From: Anaerotruncus sp. MC2020
GTDB taxonomy: Bacteria; Bacillota; Clostridia; Oscillospirales; Ruminococcaceae
Assembly: GCA_000701945.1 (NCBI GenBank)
Contig: JNKE01000017.1
Span: 186,001-250,000, forward strand
Direction of reading: 5' to 3'
DNA: 64,000 nucleotides
Shown: positions 44,505 through 52,779 of the stretch, piece after piece
Layout of the letters: every line of letters starts with the position of its first letter
How positions within the stretch are numbered: the stretch's first letter is position 1
The notes under the pieces: generated by a model
Seen by the model: only the letters and a program-made list of their open reading frames with translations
The model's database searches: none
What the model was told of the DNA's origin: nothing
Program-made: the position numbers and the translations under genes

Positions 44505-45164
44505 TTACTCTCCGCCGCGCACAAGCCTGAATTTCCGCTTTGATATCGTCAGCACTCCCGCCTCCTTCAGCCGCGCCATTTCGCGCTGGAGCGAGCTCCT
44601 GTTCACGCAGAGGTAGTCCGACAGCGCCGTCGTCGAGAACGGTATCTGCGGTGTATCGCCCTTTGGAGTGTTGTCTGCCGTTATCTGCAAAAAGCTGATG
44701 AGCTTGTCCTCTATCGAGCGCTGGCTCAGCACCTCTATCCGCTCGCTCAGCGATATCGTCTTTTCCGACATCAGCATCAGCAGGTTCTCCACCACCATTG
44801 AGTGGCACCTGCACGCGTTCTCGCAGCGCTTGAGTATCTCCTCGCGGCGAAAGAACATCACCTCGCAGTCCGTGTCGGCGACTATCTCCACGGAGCTGCG
44901 GTGAGTCCCCGCAAAGGTGAAAAATTCGCCGAATATGCCCTGCTCACCGAGTGTCTCCACGATGGTGCGGACTCCGTTTATATCGTAGCGCACCATTGCC
45001 GCCCGCCCGCTCAGGACTATCCCTATCCTGTCGGTGCTGTGCGAATAATCGGCGATGCGGCTGCCTGCACGGTATCTGCGCACCTCCGTGTTGAAGCAGC
45101 TCATCATGCGGCGGCAGTCTGACTCTCCGACGCCCTTAAATAAAATGTTTTGCTCGGGTAACAT
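44505..45164 (-). CDS. Crp/Fnr family transcriptional regulator
   Basis: A 219-aa regulator with an N-terminal cyclic-nucleotide-binding-like beta roll (about 1-120, LSGRAAMVRYDINGVRTIVE and GEQGIFGEFFTFAG) and a C-terminal winged helix (ALSDYLCVNRSSLQREMARLKEAG). No Fnr-type four-cysteine iron-sulfur cluster pattern is obvious at the N-terminus. It is divergent from the NrdD-like mini-protein and reverse rubrerythrin, with a palindrome in its own leader, which suggests autoregulation and control of an oxidative- or nitrosative-stress response. Confidence 0.9.
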   Translation of the reverse strand: MLPEQNILFKGVGESDCRRMMSCFNTEVRRYRAGSRIADYSHSTDRIGIVLSGRAAMVRYDINGVRTIVETLGEQGIFGEFFTFAGTHRSSVEIVADTDCEVMFFRREEILKRCENACRCHSMVVENLLMLMSEKTISLSERIEVLSQRSIEDKLISFLQITADNTPKGDTPQIPFSTTALSDYLCVNRSSLQREMARLKEAGVLTISKRKFRLVRGGE

Positions 45165-45178
45165 TATTTTTTCTCCTT

Positions 45179-45194
45179 TGTTGCAAATGCAACA
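45179..45194. promoter_or_regulatory. Palindromic operator TGTTGCA-AA-TGCAACA
   Basis: A perfect 7-2-7 inverted repeat between the regulator's promoter and its RBS. It is a plausible Crp/Fnr-family binding site controlling the divergent genes. Confidence 0.55.
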
Positions 45195-45211
45195 GATTTT
45201 TTGCTTTTATT

Positions 45212-45240
45212 ATGATACAATATATTCAGACAAAAGTCAA
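45212..45240 (-). promoter_or_regulatory. Sigma-A promoter of the Crp/Fnr gene, overlapping a divergent -10
   Basis: Minus strand TTGACT, 17-bp spacer, TATCAT. On the plus strand the same bases include TGATACAAT (45213-45221), an extended -10 that could serve the mini-protein gene, so the two promoters compete. Confidence 0.75.
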
Positions 45241-45285
45241 GAAGATTTTTGGCAATATTCAATATTTTTATTGGAGGCGTTCAGA

Positions 45286-45552
45286 ATGAAGGTTAATGTT
45301 ATCGGTGAACAGCTCTCTCAGCAGGAGATCGACGCGTATATCGACTATGGCAAGAAGAAATACCGCGGCAGAGAGATTACCGAAATGACTGTGACTACAG
45401 ACGGCGAATATGTCGACCTGAAATACGGCTTCGCTGATATCCCGTTCGACAGGATAAGACGTATCACAGGCTACCTCGTAGGCACACTCGACCGCTTCAA
45501 CGACGGCAAACGCGCTGAAGAGCACGACCGCGTTAAGCACAGTGTTTCCTGA
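45286..45552 (+). CDS. Small stand-alone NrdD C-terminal (glycyl-radical domain-like) protein
   Basis: An 88-aa protein whose C-terminal half matches the glycyl-radical segment of anaerobic ribonucleotide reductase NrdD: RITGYLVGTLDRFNDGKR followed by AEEHDRVKH, against RVCGYLG...FNKGK...E...RVKHM in full-length NrdD. Gly62 aligns with the radical glycine. The first 50 residues (ITEMTVTTDGEYVDLKYGF) are an own small domain, and the zinc CxxC pairs of NrdD are absent. TTGGAGG precedes the ATG; the longer open frame runs through the promoter region. Placement beside a Crp/Fnr regulator and rubrerythrin suggests a stress function, possibly a spare radical domain comparable to GrcA/YfiD for pyruvate formate-lyase. 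That role is inference. Confidence 0.8.
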   Translation: MKVNVIGEQLSQQEIDAYIDYGKKKYRGREITEMTVTTDGEYVDLKYGFADIPFDRIRRITGYLVGTLDRFNDGKRAEEHDRVKHSVS

Positions 45553-45555
45553 ATC

Positions 45556-45589
45556 AAAGCCCGAGGCGCACTGCGCCTTTTCGGGCTTT
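45556..45589 (+). terminator. Terminator after the NrdD-like mini-protein gene
   Basis: AAAGCCCGA and TCGGGCTTT enclose a GGCGCA/TGCGCC stem. Reverse rubrerythrin begins 33 bases later and may be expressed by readthrough or its own promoter. Confidence 0.82.
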
Positions 45590-45621
45590 ATATAAATTTT
45601 TACATATCGGAGGTATTTGTT

Positions 45622-46173
45622 ATGGCTAAATATGTATGTCCCGTCTGCGGCTACGTTCACGAGGGAGACGCTCCCCCCGAGAAATGCCCTCAGTGCGGCG
45701 TTCCAGGCTCTAAGTTCAAGGTTATGGATGAGAGCAAGGAGCTCGTTTTCGCTTGCGAGCACGTTCTCGGTGTGGCTAAGGACGTCACTGACCCCGAGAT
45801 AATCGAGGGTCTCCGCTCCAACTTCACGGGTGAATGTACTGAGGTGGGTATGTACCTCGCTATGGCACGCGTTGCCTACAGAGAGGGCTATCCCGAGATA
45901 GGCGCATACTGGGAGAAGGCTGCCTTTGAGGAGGCTGAGCACGCGGCTAAGTTCGCGGAGCTCCTCGGCGAGGTGCTCTCCGATTCGACAAAGGAGAACC
46001 TCGAGAAGCGCGTTGCCGCAGAGCACGGCGCTACAGAGGGCAAGCTCAAGCTCGCTAAAAAGGCTAAGGAGCTCAATCTCGACGCTATCCACGACACTGT
46101 ACACGAGATGGCTCGCGATGAGGCTCGCCACGGCAAGGCCTTCGAGGGTCTGCTCAAGAGATATTTCAAGTAA
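45622..46173 (+). CDS. Reverse rubrerythrin (peroxidase)
   Basis: A 183-aa non-haem di-iron protein that reduces hydrogen peroxide in anaerobes. The rubredoxin domain is at the N-terminus (Cys6-x-x-Cys9 and Cys22-x-x-Cys25), the reverse of classical rubrerythrin; the four-helix domain carries E-x-x-H pairs in [10 protein letters not shown] and [12 protein letters not shown] plus the Glu of [15 protein letters not shown] precedes the start. It supports an obligately anaerobic host exposed to oxygen stress. Confidence 0.95.
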   Translation: MAKYVCPVCGYVHEGDAPPEKCPQCGVPGSKFKVMDESKELVFACEHVLGVAKDVTDPEIIEGLRSNFTGECTEVGMYLAMARVAYREGYPEIGAYWEKAAFEEAEHAAKFAELLGEVLSDSTKENLEKRVAAEHGATEGKLKLAKKAKELNLDAIHDTVHEMARDEARHGKAFEGLLKRYFK

Positions 46174-46177
46174 GAAG

Positions 46178-46215
46178 AAAAACAGCCATTGCATTTGCAA
46201 TGGCTGTTTCTTTTT
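46178..46215. terminator. Bidirectional terminator between rubrerythrin and asnB
   Basis: AACAGCCATTGCA and TGCAATGGCTGTT form a perfect 13-bp stem with a 2-nt centre, flanked by A-rich and T-rich tracts. Confidence 0.92.
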
Positions 46216-46221
46216 ATGTGG

Positions 46222-47802
46222 TCACTTGCCGCTTTCGCCGTAGTTGGAGAGCACACGTGCTGACGGGTCGTTGACGTTGCAGCCCTCCCACTCCTTGTTC
46301 GGCATCCAGAAGTCAACTATCATCTCGCTGTTGCCGCTGTAGTATTTCTCGAATATCTCGCGGTACAGGAGCGACTCCTTCGTGAACGGCTTTGCGTGAG
46401 AGTATTTCGTGCATTTGAGCTCGAACTCCTCGTCCGAGTAGAAGTCTGCGGCGTACTCCTTGAGGTAGTCCACCATTGAGTGTCCTACTGCGTCCGAGAA
46501 AGCCGCCTTCTCGCGGTAGAGGATATCGTGCGGGAGATAGTCGCCCTCGAATGCGTGACGGAGCAGATACTTGCCCTTGTTGTACTTGTTCAGCTTCATC
46601 TCGGGGTCTATCGCCATGACGTACTTCACGAAGTCGAGGTCGCCGAACGGCACTCTCGCCTCGAGCGAATTTACCGATATGCAGCGGTCTGCGCGGAGGA
46701 CGTCGTACATATGAAGCTCGTGTACGCGCTTGACCGACTCCGCCTGAAATGCCTCTGCGGAGGGTGCGAAGTCCGTGTACTTGTAGCCGAAAAGCTCGTC
46801 GGATATCTCGCCTGTGAGCAGCACGCGGATATCGGTCTGCTCGTGGATAGCCTTGCACAGCAGGTACATTCCCATGCTCGCACGGATAGTGGTGATGTCG
46901 TATGTGCCGAGCAGGTGTATGACCTCGTCGAGCGCCGCGATAACGTCGTCCTTCGTGATTATGACCTCGGTGTGGTCGCTGCCGATGTAGTCTGCGACCT
47001 GCTTTGCGTATTTGAGGTCGATAGCGTCGGTGTTCATGCCGATAGCAAAGGTGCGTATCGGCTTGTCGCTCTCGCGCTGAGCTATCGCGCAGACGAGCGA
47101 GGAGTCAAGTCCGCCCGAGAGCAGGAAGCCGACCTTTGCGTCCGCGTCGAGACGCTTCTTTATGCCCGCGACGAGCTTGTCGTGGATGTTGCTGCACACA
47201 GTCTCGAGGTCATCGTATACGACCTTGTCTACCGCCGTGATATCGCAGTAGCAGTGGAACTTGCCGTCCTTGTAGTAGTGTCCCGGCGGGAAGGGCATTA
47301 TCTTTTTGCATATTTTCACGAGGTTCTTTGGCTCGCTCGCGAATGCCATTACGCCGTCCTCGTCATAGCCGTAGTAGAGGGGGCGTATGCCTATAGGGTC
47401 GCGGGCGGCGATGAACTGCCGCTCTACGCTGTCGTATATCACGCAGGCGAACTCCGCGTCGAGCATCGCGAACATATCCGCGCCGTACTCCCTGTAGAGG
47501 GGCAGGATTATCTCGCAGTCGCTGTCGCTCCTGAAAACGTAGCCCATTTTTATCAGCTTCTCACGCAGCGGGCGGAAGCCGTACAGCTCGCCGTTGCAGA
47601 CTGCGAAGTCTCCGTCAAGCTCAAACGGCTGCATTCCCTCGGGAGTGAGTCCCATGATGGAGAGCCTCTGAAAGCCGAGTATGCCGCCGGGCACCTTGTA
47701 TATCCTCTGGTCATCGGGTCCGCGCGAAACTGTCGCCTTCAGCCCCTCCATGACCTTTCCTGTACCGCCGCTCACGCCGCAGTATGCCATTATCGTACAC
47801 AT
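46222..47802 (-). CDS. asnB: Asparagine synthase (glutamine-hydrolysing)
   Basis: A 526-aa enzyme that makes asparagine from aspartate, ATP and glutamine amide. The nucleophile is Cys2 (MCTIMAYCG); the glutaminase domain shows SRGPDDQR, QRLSIMG and NGELYGF. The synthetase domain has the ATP-binding SGGLDSSLVCAIA and the conserved GEISDELFGY. GGAGG precedes the start. It is downstream of purF after a 172-base gap holding a repeat and a hexaloop hairpin, so it may be partly independent of the glt operon. Confidence 0.95.
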   Translation of the reverse strand: MCTIMAYCGVSGGTGKVMEGLKATVSRGPDDQRIYKVPGGILGFQRLSIMGLTPEGMQPFELDGDFAVCNGELYGFRPLREKLIKMGYVFRSDSDCEIILPLYREYGADMFAMLDAEFACVIYDSVERQFIAARDPIGIRPLYYGYDEDGVMAFASEPKNLVKICKKIMPFPPGHYYKDGKFHCYCDITAVDKVVYDDLETVCSNIHDKLVAGIKKRLDADAKVGFLLSGGLDSSLVCAIAQRESDKPIRTFAIGMNTDAIDLKYAKQVADYIGSDHTEVIITKDDVIAALDEVIHLLGTYDITTIRASMGMYLLCKAIHEQTDIRVLLTGEISDELFGYKYTDFAPSAEAFQAESVKRVHELHMYDVLRADRCISVNSLEARVPFGDLDFVKYVMAIDPEMKLNKYNKGKYLLRHAFEGDYLPHDILYREKAAFSDAVGHSMVDYLKEYAADFYSDEEFELKCTKYSHAKPFTKESLLYREIFEKYYSGNSEMIVDFWMPNKEWEGCNVNDPSARVLSNYGESGK

Positions 47803-47836
47803 TTGTATTCCTCCGAATGCTTGATGATGTCAGCCT

Positions 47837-47856
47837 GCACATCGCCATTGATGTGC
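47837..47856 (-). promoter_or_regulatory. Hexaloop hairpin (AATGGC) in the asnB leader
   Basis: On the minus strand GCACATC, AATGGC, GATGTGC: a 7-bp stem with a six-base loop having A at position 1 and G at position 4, the pattern recognised by ANTAR proteins. No terminator T-tract follows, so if functional it would act differently from the amt leader. Confidence 0.5.
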
Positions 47857-47890
47857 GGCTCATGAACTCTTATTACTGAGTCCGTATTGC

Positions 47891-47974
47891 GGGACGCCGG
47901 GTGACTCCCTACAGTGTAGGGAGATGTCAGCGAAGCTGACAGAGGGTACGGGCAGCCGTTGGCTGCGGCGTCCC
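47891..47974. repeat. Nested hairpin repeat between purF and asnB
   Basis: Outer arms GGGACGCC and GGCGTCCC enclose the double-hairpin unit CTCCCTACAGTGTAGGGAG plus TGTCAGCGAAGCTGACA (47899-47952) and a GCAGCCGTTGGCTGC hairpin. The inner unit is the second copy of 10562-10615. Confidence 0.8.
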
Positions 47975-49396
47975 CTACTTATGTATTTTTTCGTCGAATT
48001 TGTTCTTGCTGCCCGCGCCCGAGATGTCTACGGGGTAGTCTCCCGTGAAGCAGCCCGCGCAGTGTCCGAGCTTGTTGTCAACGAGCTCGCCGAGGCAGTC
48101 AACCGGCAGGTAGGCGAGGCTGTCCGCGCCGATATACTGCGCTATCTCCTCAGTGGAGCTGCACCTGCCCGCGATGAGGTTCTCCTCTGAATCTATGTCC
48201 GTGCCGAAGTGGCAGGTGTGCAGGAAGGGCGGCGATGAGATGCGCACGTGTACCTCCTTTGCTCCCGCCTCGCGCAGGAGCCGCACTATCCGCGCGCTCG
48301 TTGTGCCGCGGACTATCGAATCGTCTATCATTATCACGCGCTTGCCCTCCACACTCTCACGGACGGCGTTGAGCTTTATCTTTACCGCGTTCTCGCGCTG
48401 ATGCTGCTCGGGCTGTATGAAGCTGCGCCCGATGTACTTGTTCTTGATGAAGCCGATACCGTAGGGTATACCGCTCGCATTTGCGTATCCGAGCGCTGCG
48501 TCAAGTCCCGAATCGGGCACGCCGATGACGATGTCCGCCTCAACAGGACTGTGCTTCGCGAGCAGCTCTCCTGCCTTGCGCCGCGCATGATGTACCGATA
48601 TCCCCTCGATGACCGAATCGGGGCGCGCGAAGTAGATATACTCGAATATGCAGATATGCCGCTCGCCGCCGCAGTTTGTGCGTATGGAGCGCAGTCCGCT
48701 GCCGTCGATGACGACTATCTCTCCCGCCTCTACGTCACGCAGATACGCGGCTCCTACGGTCTCGAGCGCGCATGACTCCGATGCCACAACGTATGCGCCG
48801 TCGTGAGTCCTGCCTATGCACAGCGGTCGGAAGCCGTTCGGGTCGCGGAAGGCGATGAGCTTGGTCGCTGTCATCAGTATGCAGGAGTATGCGCCCTTGA
48901 TGAACGGCATCGCGCGCTCGACAGCCTGCTCGGTGGAGCTGCTCGACAAGCGCTCGCGTACTATCGAATACGCTATCGCCTCGGTGTCGGAGGTGCCGTG
49001 GAAGATAGCTCCCGACATCTCGAACGAGCGGCGGAGCTCCGCCGCGTTGACGAGGTTGCCGTTGTGGACGAGCGCCATGTTGCCCTTGATGTGGCGTATT
49101 ACCAGCGGCTGGATATTGTTGTGATTGTGTCCGCCCGTCGTCGAGTAGCGGACGTGTCCGACAGCCATATTGCCGCTGCCGAGTCTGTCGAGCTGCTCGC
49201 GGGTGAATACCTCCGAGACGAGCCCGTCAGCGCGCTTGTGGCGGAATATGCCGTCGTCGCAGACCGTTATGCCGCAGCTCTCCTGTCCTCTGTGCTGGAG
49301 AGCATACAGCCCGAAATATACCGAGGCAGCTACATTTGCTGTCTTATTCTCGAAGATGCCAAATACTCCGCATTCCTCGTGTATCGTGTCAAACAT
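47975..49396 (-). CDS. purF: Amidophosphoribosyltransferase
   Basis: A 473-aa first enzyme of purine synthesis, transferring glutamine amide to PRPP. A short pro-peptide precedes the nucleophile Cys9 (HEECGVFGIF); glutaminase blocks include LQHRGQESCG, GHVRYSTTG and HNGNLVN. The PRPP site is VIMIDDSIVRGTT. Cysteines in HTCHFGTD and GHCAGCFTGDYP fit the iron-sulfur cluster of Bacillus-type PurF. It lies nine bases after the ANTAR gene at the end of the glt operon; other pur genes are not in the window. Confidence 0.96.
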   Translation of the reverse strand: MFDTIHEECGVFGIFENKTANVAASVYFGLYALQHRGQESCGITVCDDGIFRHKRADGLVSEVFTREQLDRLGSGNMAVGHVRYSTTGGHNHNNIQPLVIRHIKGNMALVHNGNLVNAAELRRSFEMSGAIFHGTSDTEAIAYSIVRERLSSSSTEQAVERAMPFIKGAYSCILMTATKLIAFRDPNGFRPLCIGRTHDGAYVVASESCALETVGAAYLRDVEAGEIVVIDGSGLRSIRTNCGGERHICIFEYIYFARPDSVIEGISVHHARRKAGELLAKHSPVEADIVIGVPDSGLDAALGYANASGIPYGIGFIKNKYIGRSFIQPEQHQRENAVKIKLNAVRESVEGKRVIMIDDSIVRGTTSARIVRLLREAGAKEVHVRISSPPFLHTCHFGTDIDSEENLIAGRCSSTEEIAQYIGADSLAYLPVDCLGELVDNKLGHCAGCFTGDYPVDISGAGSKNKFDEKIHK

Positions 49397-49405
49397 TTCG
49401 CACCT

Positions 49406-49987
49406 CTACAGATACTGCTCGCTGAGCTTGTCGATTATCGCAAGCGCTGCGAGGCTTTTCTTTTTCCGCTTGTTCATGGCGTACTGCTCGATGTAAGCGT
49501 GCGCCTCGCTCTCGGTCATGCTCTTGTACTCCATGAGCATGAACTTCGCCTTGTCTATGGTCTGTATCTCGTTTATCTTCTCCTCAAGATGAGCGTTCCT
49601 GAGATACAGCTCGGCGGAGCGGGCTACCGCGATGTCTACCGTCCTGACTATCTGGTACAGCATCGTCTTGCTGAACGGCTTGCCTACGATGATGACGCCA
49701 GCCTTCTCCGCGCGCTCACCGAGTTTGTCGGCAGCCTCAGCCTTGACCAGCAGTATGCAGTTCGCGGCGGTATTGCCTGTGACGTATTCGGCAAATTCTA
49801 TGCCCGATTCGTCCATGAGCGGCGAGTTTATCATTACCAGCTCGGTCAGGATATCCGATTCGAGCGCCGTCTTCGCCTGATAAGCCGATTCGACTATCTT
49901 TGGGGTGCATTTGAACGAGCCGCGGAGAAAATCAAGGAGAGCTTCGGCGGCAGTCTTGCTGCTTGAAACTACTATGACCTTTTCCAA
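49406..49987 (-). CDS. ANTAR-domain antitermination regulator with degenerate receiver
   Basis: A 193-aa protein with an N-terminal response-regulator fold and a C-terminal ANTAR domain (about 128-190; AKFMLMEYKSMTESEAHAYI then AMNKRKKKSLAALAIID), which binds paired hexaloop RNA hairpins to prevent termination. The receiver has Asn54 (MINSPL) where the phosphate-accepting Asp should be, while Lys103 (VGKPF) is kept, so control is probably not by classical phosphorylation. Encoded between an atypical glutamine synthetase and purF; the natural targets would be nitrogen genes, several of which have hexaloop hairpins in their leaders here. Confidence 0.9.
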   Translation of the reverse strand: MEKVIVVSSSKTAAEALLDFLRGSFKCTPKIVESAYQAKTALESDILTELVMINSPLMDESGIEFAEYVTGNTAANCILLVKAEAADKLGERAEKAGVIIVGKPFSKTMLYQIVRTVDIAVARSAELYLRNAHLEEKINEIQTIDKAKFMLMEYKSMTESEAHAYIEQYAMNKRKKKSLAALAIIDKLSEQYL

Positions 49988-49999
49988 ATCGTACCTCCG

Positions 50000-51277
50000 T
50001 TACAGCGAGCTGAAATACTTCTTGTCCTCGAATGCCTCCTTGTCGTAGGCGGAGCTGTACTCACGCCATTCCTCGCGGCTGTGGAGTATGAGGACTTCAA
50101 GGATGTTCGCGGGTATGTACTTTTTCAGAAATCCCGATGCTTCCGCTGCTTCGGCTGCCTTTTCGAGATTCTCGGGGAGGCGGGCTGTGCCGCTGTTTTT
50201 GTCGGGCAGTGCTGCTCCCGAGGTCATGCCATCGAGTGCGGAGTATATCATCATGCCGAGCACGAGGTACGGGTTGCAGACGCAGTCCGCTGCTCTCAGC
50301 TCGACGGAGGTGTCGTCGCTCTCGGGTGACATACGTATCAGCTGCGAGCCCTCCTCGTCCGACCATATGATGTCGCGCGGAGCCGTGAACTCGCCGAGGC
50401 GTGCGTAGGAGTTGATTGTTGAATTTGTCAGCAGAGTGAAATCGCGGATATGCTCCATGATGCCCGCAGCTGCGCTCTTGACGATGTCGCCACACTCAGA
50501 GCCGTGCTCCTCGAGGAAGTCGCTGTCGGGGAATACCGTGAAGCTGATGTGCATTCCGTTGCCGCAGTCGCTGCAGAGGGGCTTCGGCATGAAGCTCGCG
50601 TGGACTCCGTGAGTCTCGGCGACGGACTTGACTGCCGACTTGAAGCTCAGGAAAGTGTCTGCCGCCTTCAGCGCGGACGAGGAGTTGAAGTCTATCTCGT
50701 GCTGACCGCAGCCGCTCTCATGTCGCGAGGAGACGGGCTGTATGCCCATCTGCTCGAGGGTCAGGCAGACATCGCGGCGGATATTCTCGCCCTTGTCGTC
50801 GGGAGCTGTATCGCAGTAGCCTGCGTAATCGTGCGGATTCTTCGTCGGAAGCCCGTTGTCGTTGAGGTGGAAGAGCGTGAACTCGCAGGACGTCCCGAAG
50901 CGGAAGCAATAGCCCGCTGCAACTGCTGCCTTCATCGCCTTCTTCAGGAAATAGCGGCTGTCGCCCTCGAAGTGAGTGCCGTCCTTGTAGCGGATATAGC
51001 AGAACATTCGGATAACGCGTCCCTGCTGGGGTCTCCACGGCAGGAGGGTCATCGTCTGTGCGTCGGGGAAAAGGTAGAGGTCTCTCCCGTTTGCAGCCTC
51101 AAAGCCAGATATCTTCTTCGCAGCGATTCGGACGCCGCGCTCAAAGGTCACGGCGAGCTCCGATGAGAGTATGGATATGTTTTTCAGTCTGCCGTGCAGG
51201 TCGCAGAACGTCAGCTTGACGAACTTGACATCGTTTTCCTCGATATACTGCAATATCTCATTTTCCGAATAAACCAT
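50000..51277 (-). CDS. Atypical type I glutamine synthetase family protein
   Basis: A 425-aa protein of the GlnA family. Recognisable parts are the beta-grasp start (VKFVKLTFCDLHGRLKN), the metal/ATP region ESGCGQHEIDF, HASFMPKPLCSDCGNGMHISF, and CNPYLVLGMM. It is shorter than housekeeping GSI (about 440-470) and deviates in the segment after NSYARL, where the usual VPGYEAP is GEFTAP. Because a full type III enzyme is encoded at 61264, this copy may be a gamma-glutamyl-amine ligase or a regulator rather than the main synthetase. It is cotranscribed with gltBD and the ANTAR gene with short gaps. Confidence 0.82.
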   Translation of the reverse strand: MVYSENEILQYIEENDVKFVKLTFCDLHGRLKNISILSSELAVTFERGVRIAAKKISGFEAANGRDLYLFPDAQTMTLLPWRPQQGRVIRMFCYIRYKDGTHFEGDSRYFLKKAMKAAVAAGYCFRFGTSCEFTLFHLNDNGLPTKNPHDYAGYCDTAPDDKGENIRRDVCLTLEQMGIQPVSSRHESGCGQHEIDFNSSSALKAADTFLSFKSAVKSVAETHGVHASFMPKPLCSDCGNGMHISFTVFPDSDFLEEHGSECGDIVKSAAAGIMEHIRDFTLLTNSTINSYARLGEFTAPRDIIWSDEEGSQLIRMSPESDDTSVELRAADCVCNPYLVLGMMIYSALDGMTSGAALPDKNSGTARLPENLEKAAEAAEASGFLKKYIPANILEVLILHSREEWREYSSAYDKEAFEDKKYFSSL

Positions 51278-51288
51278 TTTAGCCTCCG

Positions 51289-52776
51289 TTATTTTAGATT
51301 CGTGTAACCCATCAGATATTCGTCAACCTCTGCTGCTGCGTCGCGTCCCTCGCGTATCGCACGTACCACGAGCGACTGTCCGATGTGCATATCTCCTGCC
51401 GTGAACACCTTTTCAACGCTCGTTGCGTGGCTGTTCTCCGCCGTTTTCACGTTCGTGCGCGGATTGAGCTCAACTCCGAATGCCTCGGCAACGTAGCTCT
51501 GACATCCGAGGAAGCCCGCCGCGATGAGGCAGAGCTCGCACGGGAGCACTTCCTCGCTGCCCGCTATCTCCTTGGGGACGTTCCTGCCCGAAGCCTCGTC
51601 CCTGACAAATTCGAGCTTCACCGTCTTGACCGCCGAAAGCGCGCCCTTCTCGTCCTTGATGAACTCCTTCACGGTCGTGCAGTAGATGCGCGGGTCGTGA
51701 CCGAATACCGCGATTGCCTCCTCCTGACCGTAGTCGGTCTTGCAGACTCTCGGGTACTGCGGGAACGGGTTGCTCGCGGCTCTCTCGTCGGGGAGCTTCG
51801 GCATCATCTCGAGCTGCGTCACGGACTTGCAGCCGTGGCGTACCGACGTGCCCACGCAGTCGTTGCCCGTGTCTCCGCCGCCGATGATAACGACGTTCTT
51901 GCCCTCAGCGGAGATGTACTTGCCGTTCGCGAGGTCGGAGTCGAGCAGGCTCTTTGTCGTTGCCTTGAGGAAGTCTACCGCGAAGTAAATGCCCTCGGCG
52001 TCGCGTCCCTCAGCCTTGATATCGCGCGGGTTCGATGAGCCGCACGCGAGTACTACCGCATCGTAGCCGCTCATTATCTCGTCCGCTGAGACGTCCTGTC
52101 CGACATTTGCATTCGTCACGAACTCCACGCCCTCTGCTCTCATGAGCTCTGCGCGGCGCTCGATGATGTGCTTCTCGAGCTTCATATTCGGGATACCGTA
52201 CATCAGCAGTCCGCCCACACGGTCGGAGCGCTCGTATACCGTCACGCTGTGTCCGCGCCTGTTGAGCGTATCTGCGGCGGCAAGTCCCGACGGACCCGAG
52301 CCGATGACTGCGACACGCTTTCCGCTGCGGACAGCGGGCGGCTGAGGTGTGATAACTCCGCTCTCAAAGCCGTACTCGATTATCGAATTCTCGTTCTCCT
52401 TGACCGTGACGGGGCTGTCGTATACTCCGCATATGCAAGCCTTCTCGCACAGCGCGGGGCAGACCCTCGACGTGAACTCGGGGAAGTTGTTCGTCATCAG
52501 CAGACGGCTAAGCGCCTGCTCCTTCTGTCCGTGGTAGATGAGGTCGTTCCACTCGGGGATGAGGTTGTTCAGCGGGCAGCCCGACACCATTCCGCAGAGC
52601 ATCTTGCCGTTCTGACAGAACGGGACTCCGCAGTCCATACAGCGTGAAGCCTGCTCGCGGCGCTGCTCCTCGGAGAGCGGTACGTGGAACTCGTTGAAGT
52701 CCTTTATGCGTTCGGTCGGCTCCTTTGCAGTCGCCTCTGTACGTGTGTATTCAAGAAATCCTGTTGCCTTTCCCAT
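51289..52776 (-). CDS. gltD: Glutamate synthase small subunit
   Basis: A 495-aa flavin and iron-sulfur protein that passes electrons from NAD(P)H to GltB. N-terminal cysteines RCMDCGVPFCQ and CPLNN, then CPALCEKACICG, bind iron-sulfur clusters. Two nucleotide sites follow: VAVIGSGPSGLAAAD for FAD and VVIIGGGDTGNDC for NAD(P)H, with a C-terminal VFTAGDMHIGQSLVV. It begins three bases after gltB, as expected for a stoichiometric partner. Confidence 0.96.
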   Translation of the reverse strand: MGKATGFLEYTRTEATAKEPTERIKDFNEFHVPLSEEQRREQASRCMDCGVPFCQNGKMLCGMVSGCPLNNLIPEWNDLIYHGQKEQALSRLLMTNNFPEFTSRVCPALCEKACICGVYDSPVTVKENENSIIEYGFESGVITPQPPAVRSGKRVAVIGSGPSGLAAADTLNRRGHSVTVYERSDRVGGLLMYGIPNMKLEKHIIERRAELMRAEGVEFVTNANVGQDVSADEIMSGYDAVVLACGSSNPRDIKAEGRDAEGIYFAVDFLKATTKSLLDSDLANGKYISAEGKNVVIIGGGDTGNDCVGTSVRHGCKSVTQLEMMPKLPDERAASNPFPQYPRVCKTDYGQEEAIAVFGHDPRIYCTTVKEFIKDEKGALSAVKTVKLEFVRDEASGRNVPKEIAGSEEVLPCELCLIAAGFLGCQSYVAEAFGVELNPRTNVKTAENSHATSVEKVFTAGDMHIGQSLVVRAIREGRDAAAEVDEYLMGYTNLK

Positions 52777-52779
52777 GGC

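Noticed and set aside
46480..47865. 461-codon open frame opposite asnB
   Set aside because: Shadow frame of a high-GC third-position gene; its composition (Val/Leu/Arg/Tyr rich) and lack of motifs argue against coding.
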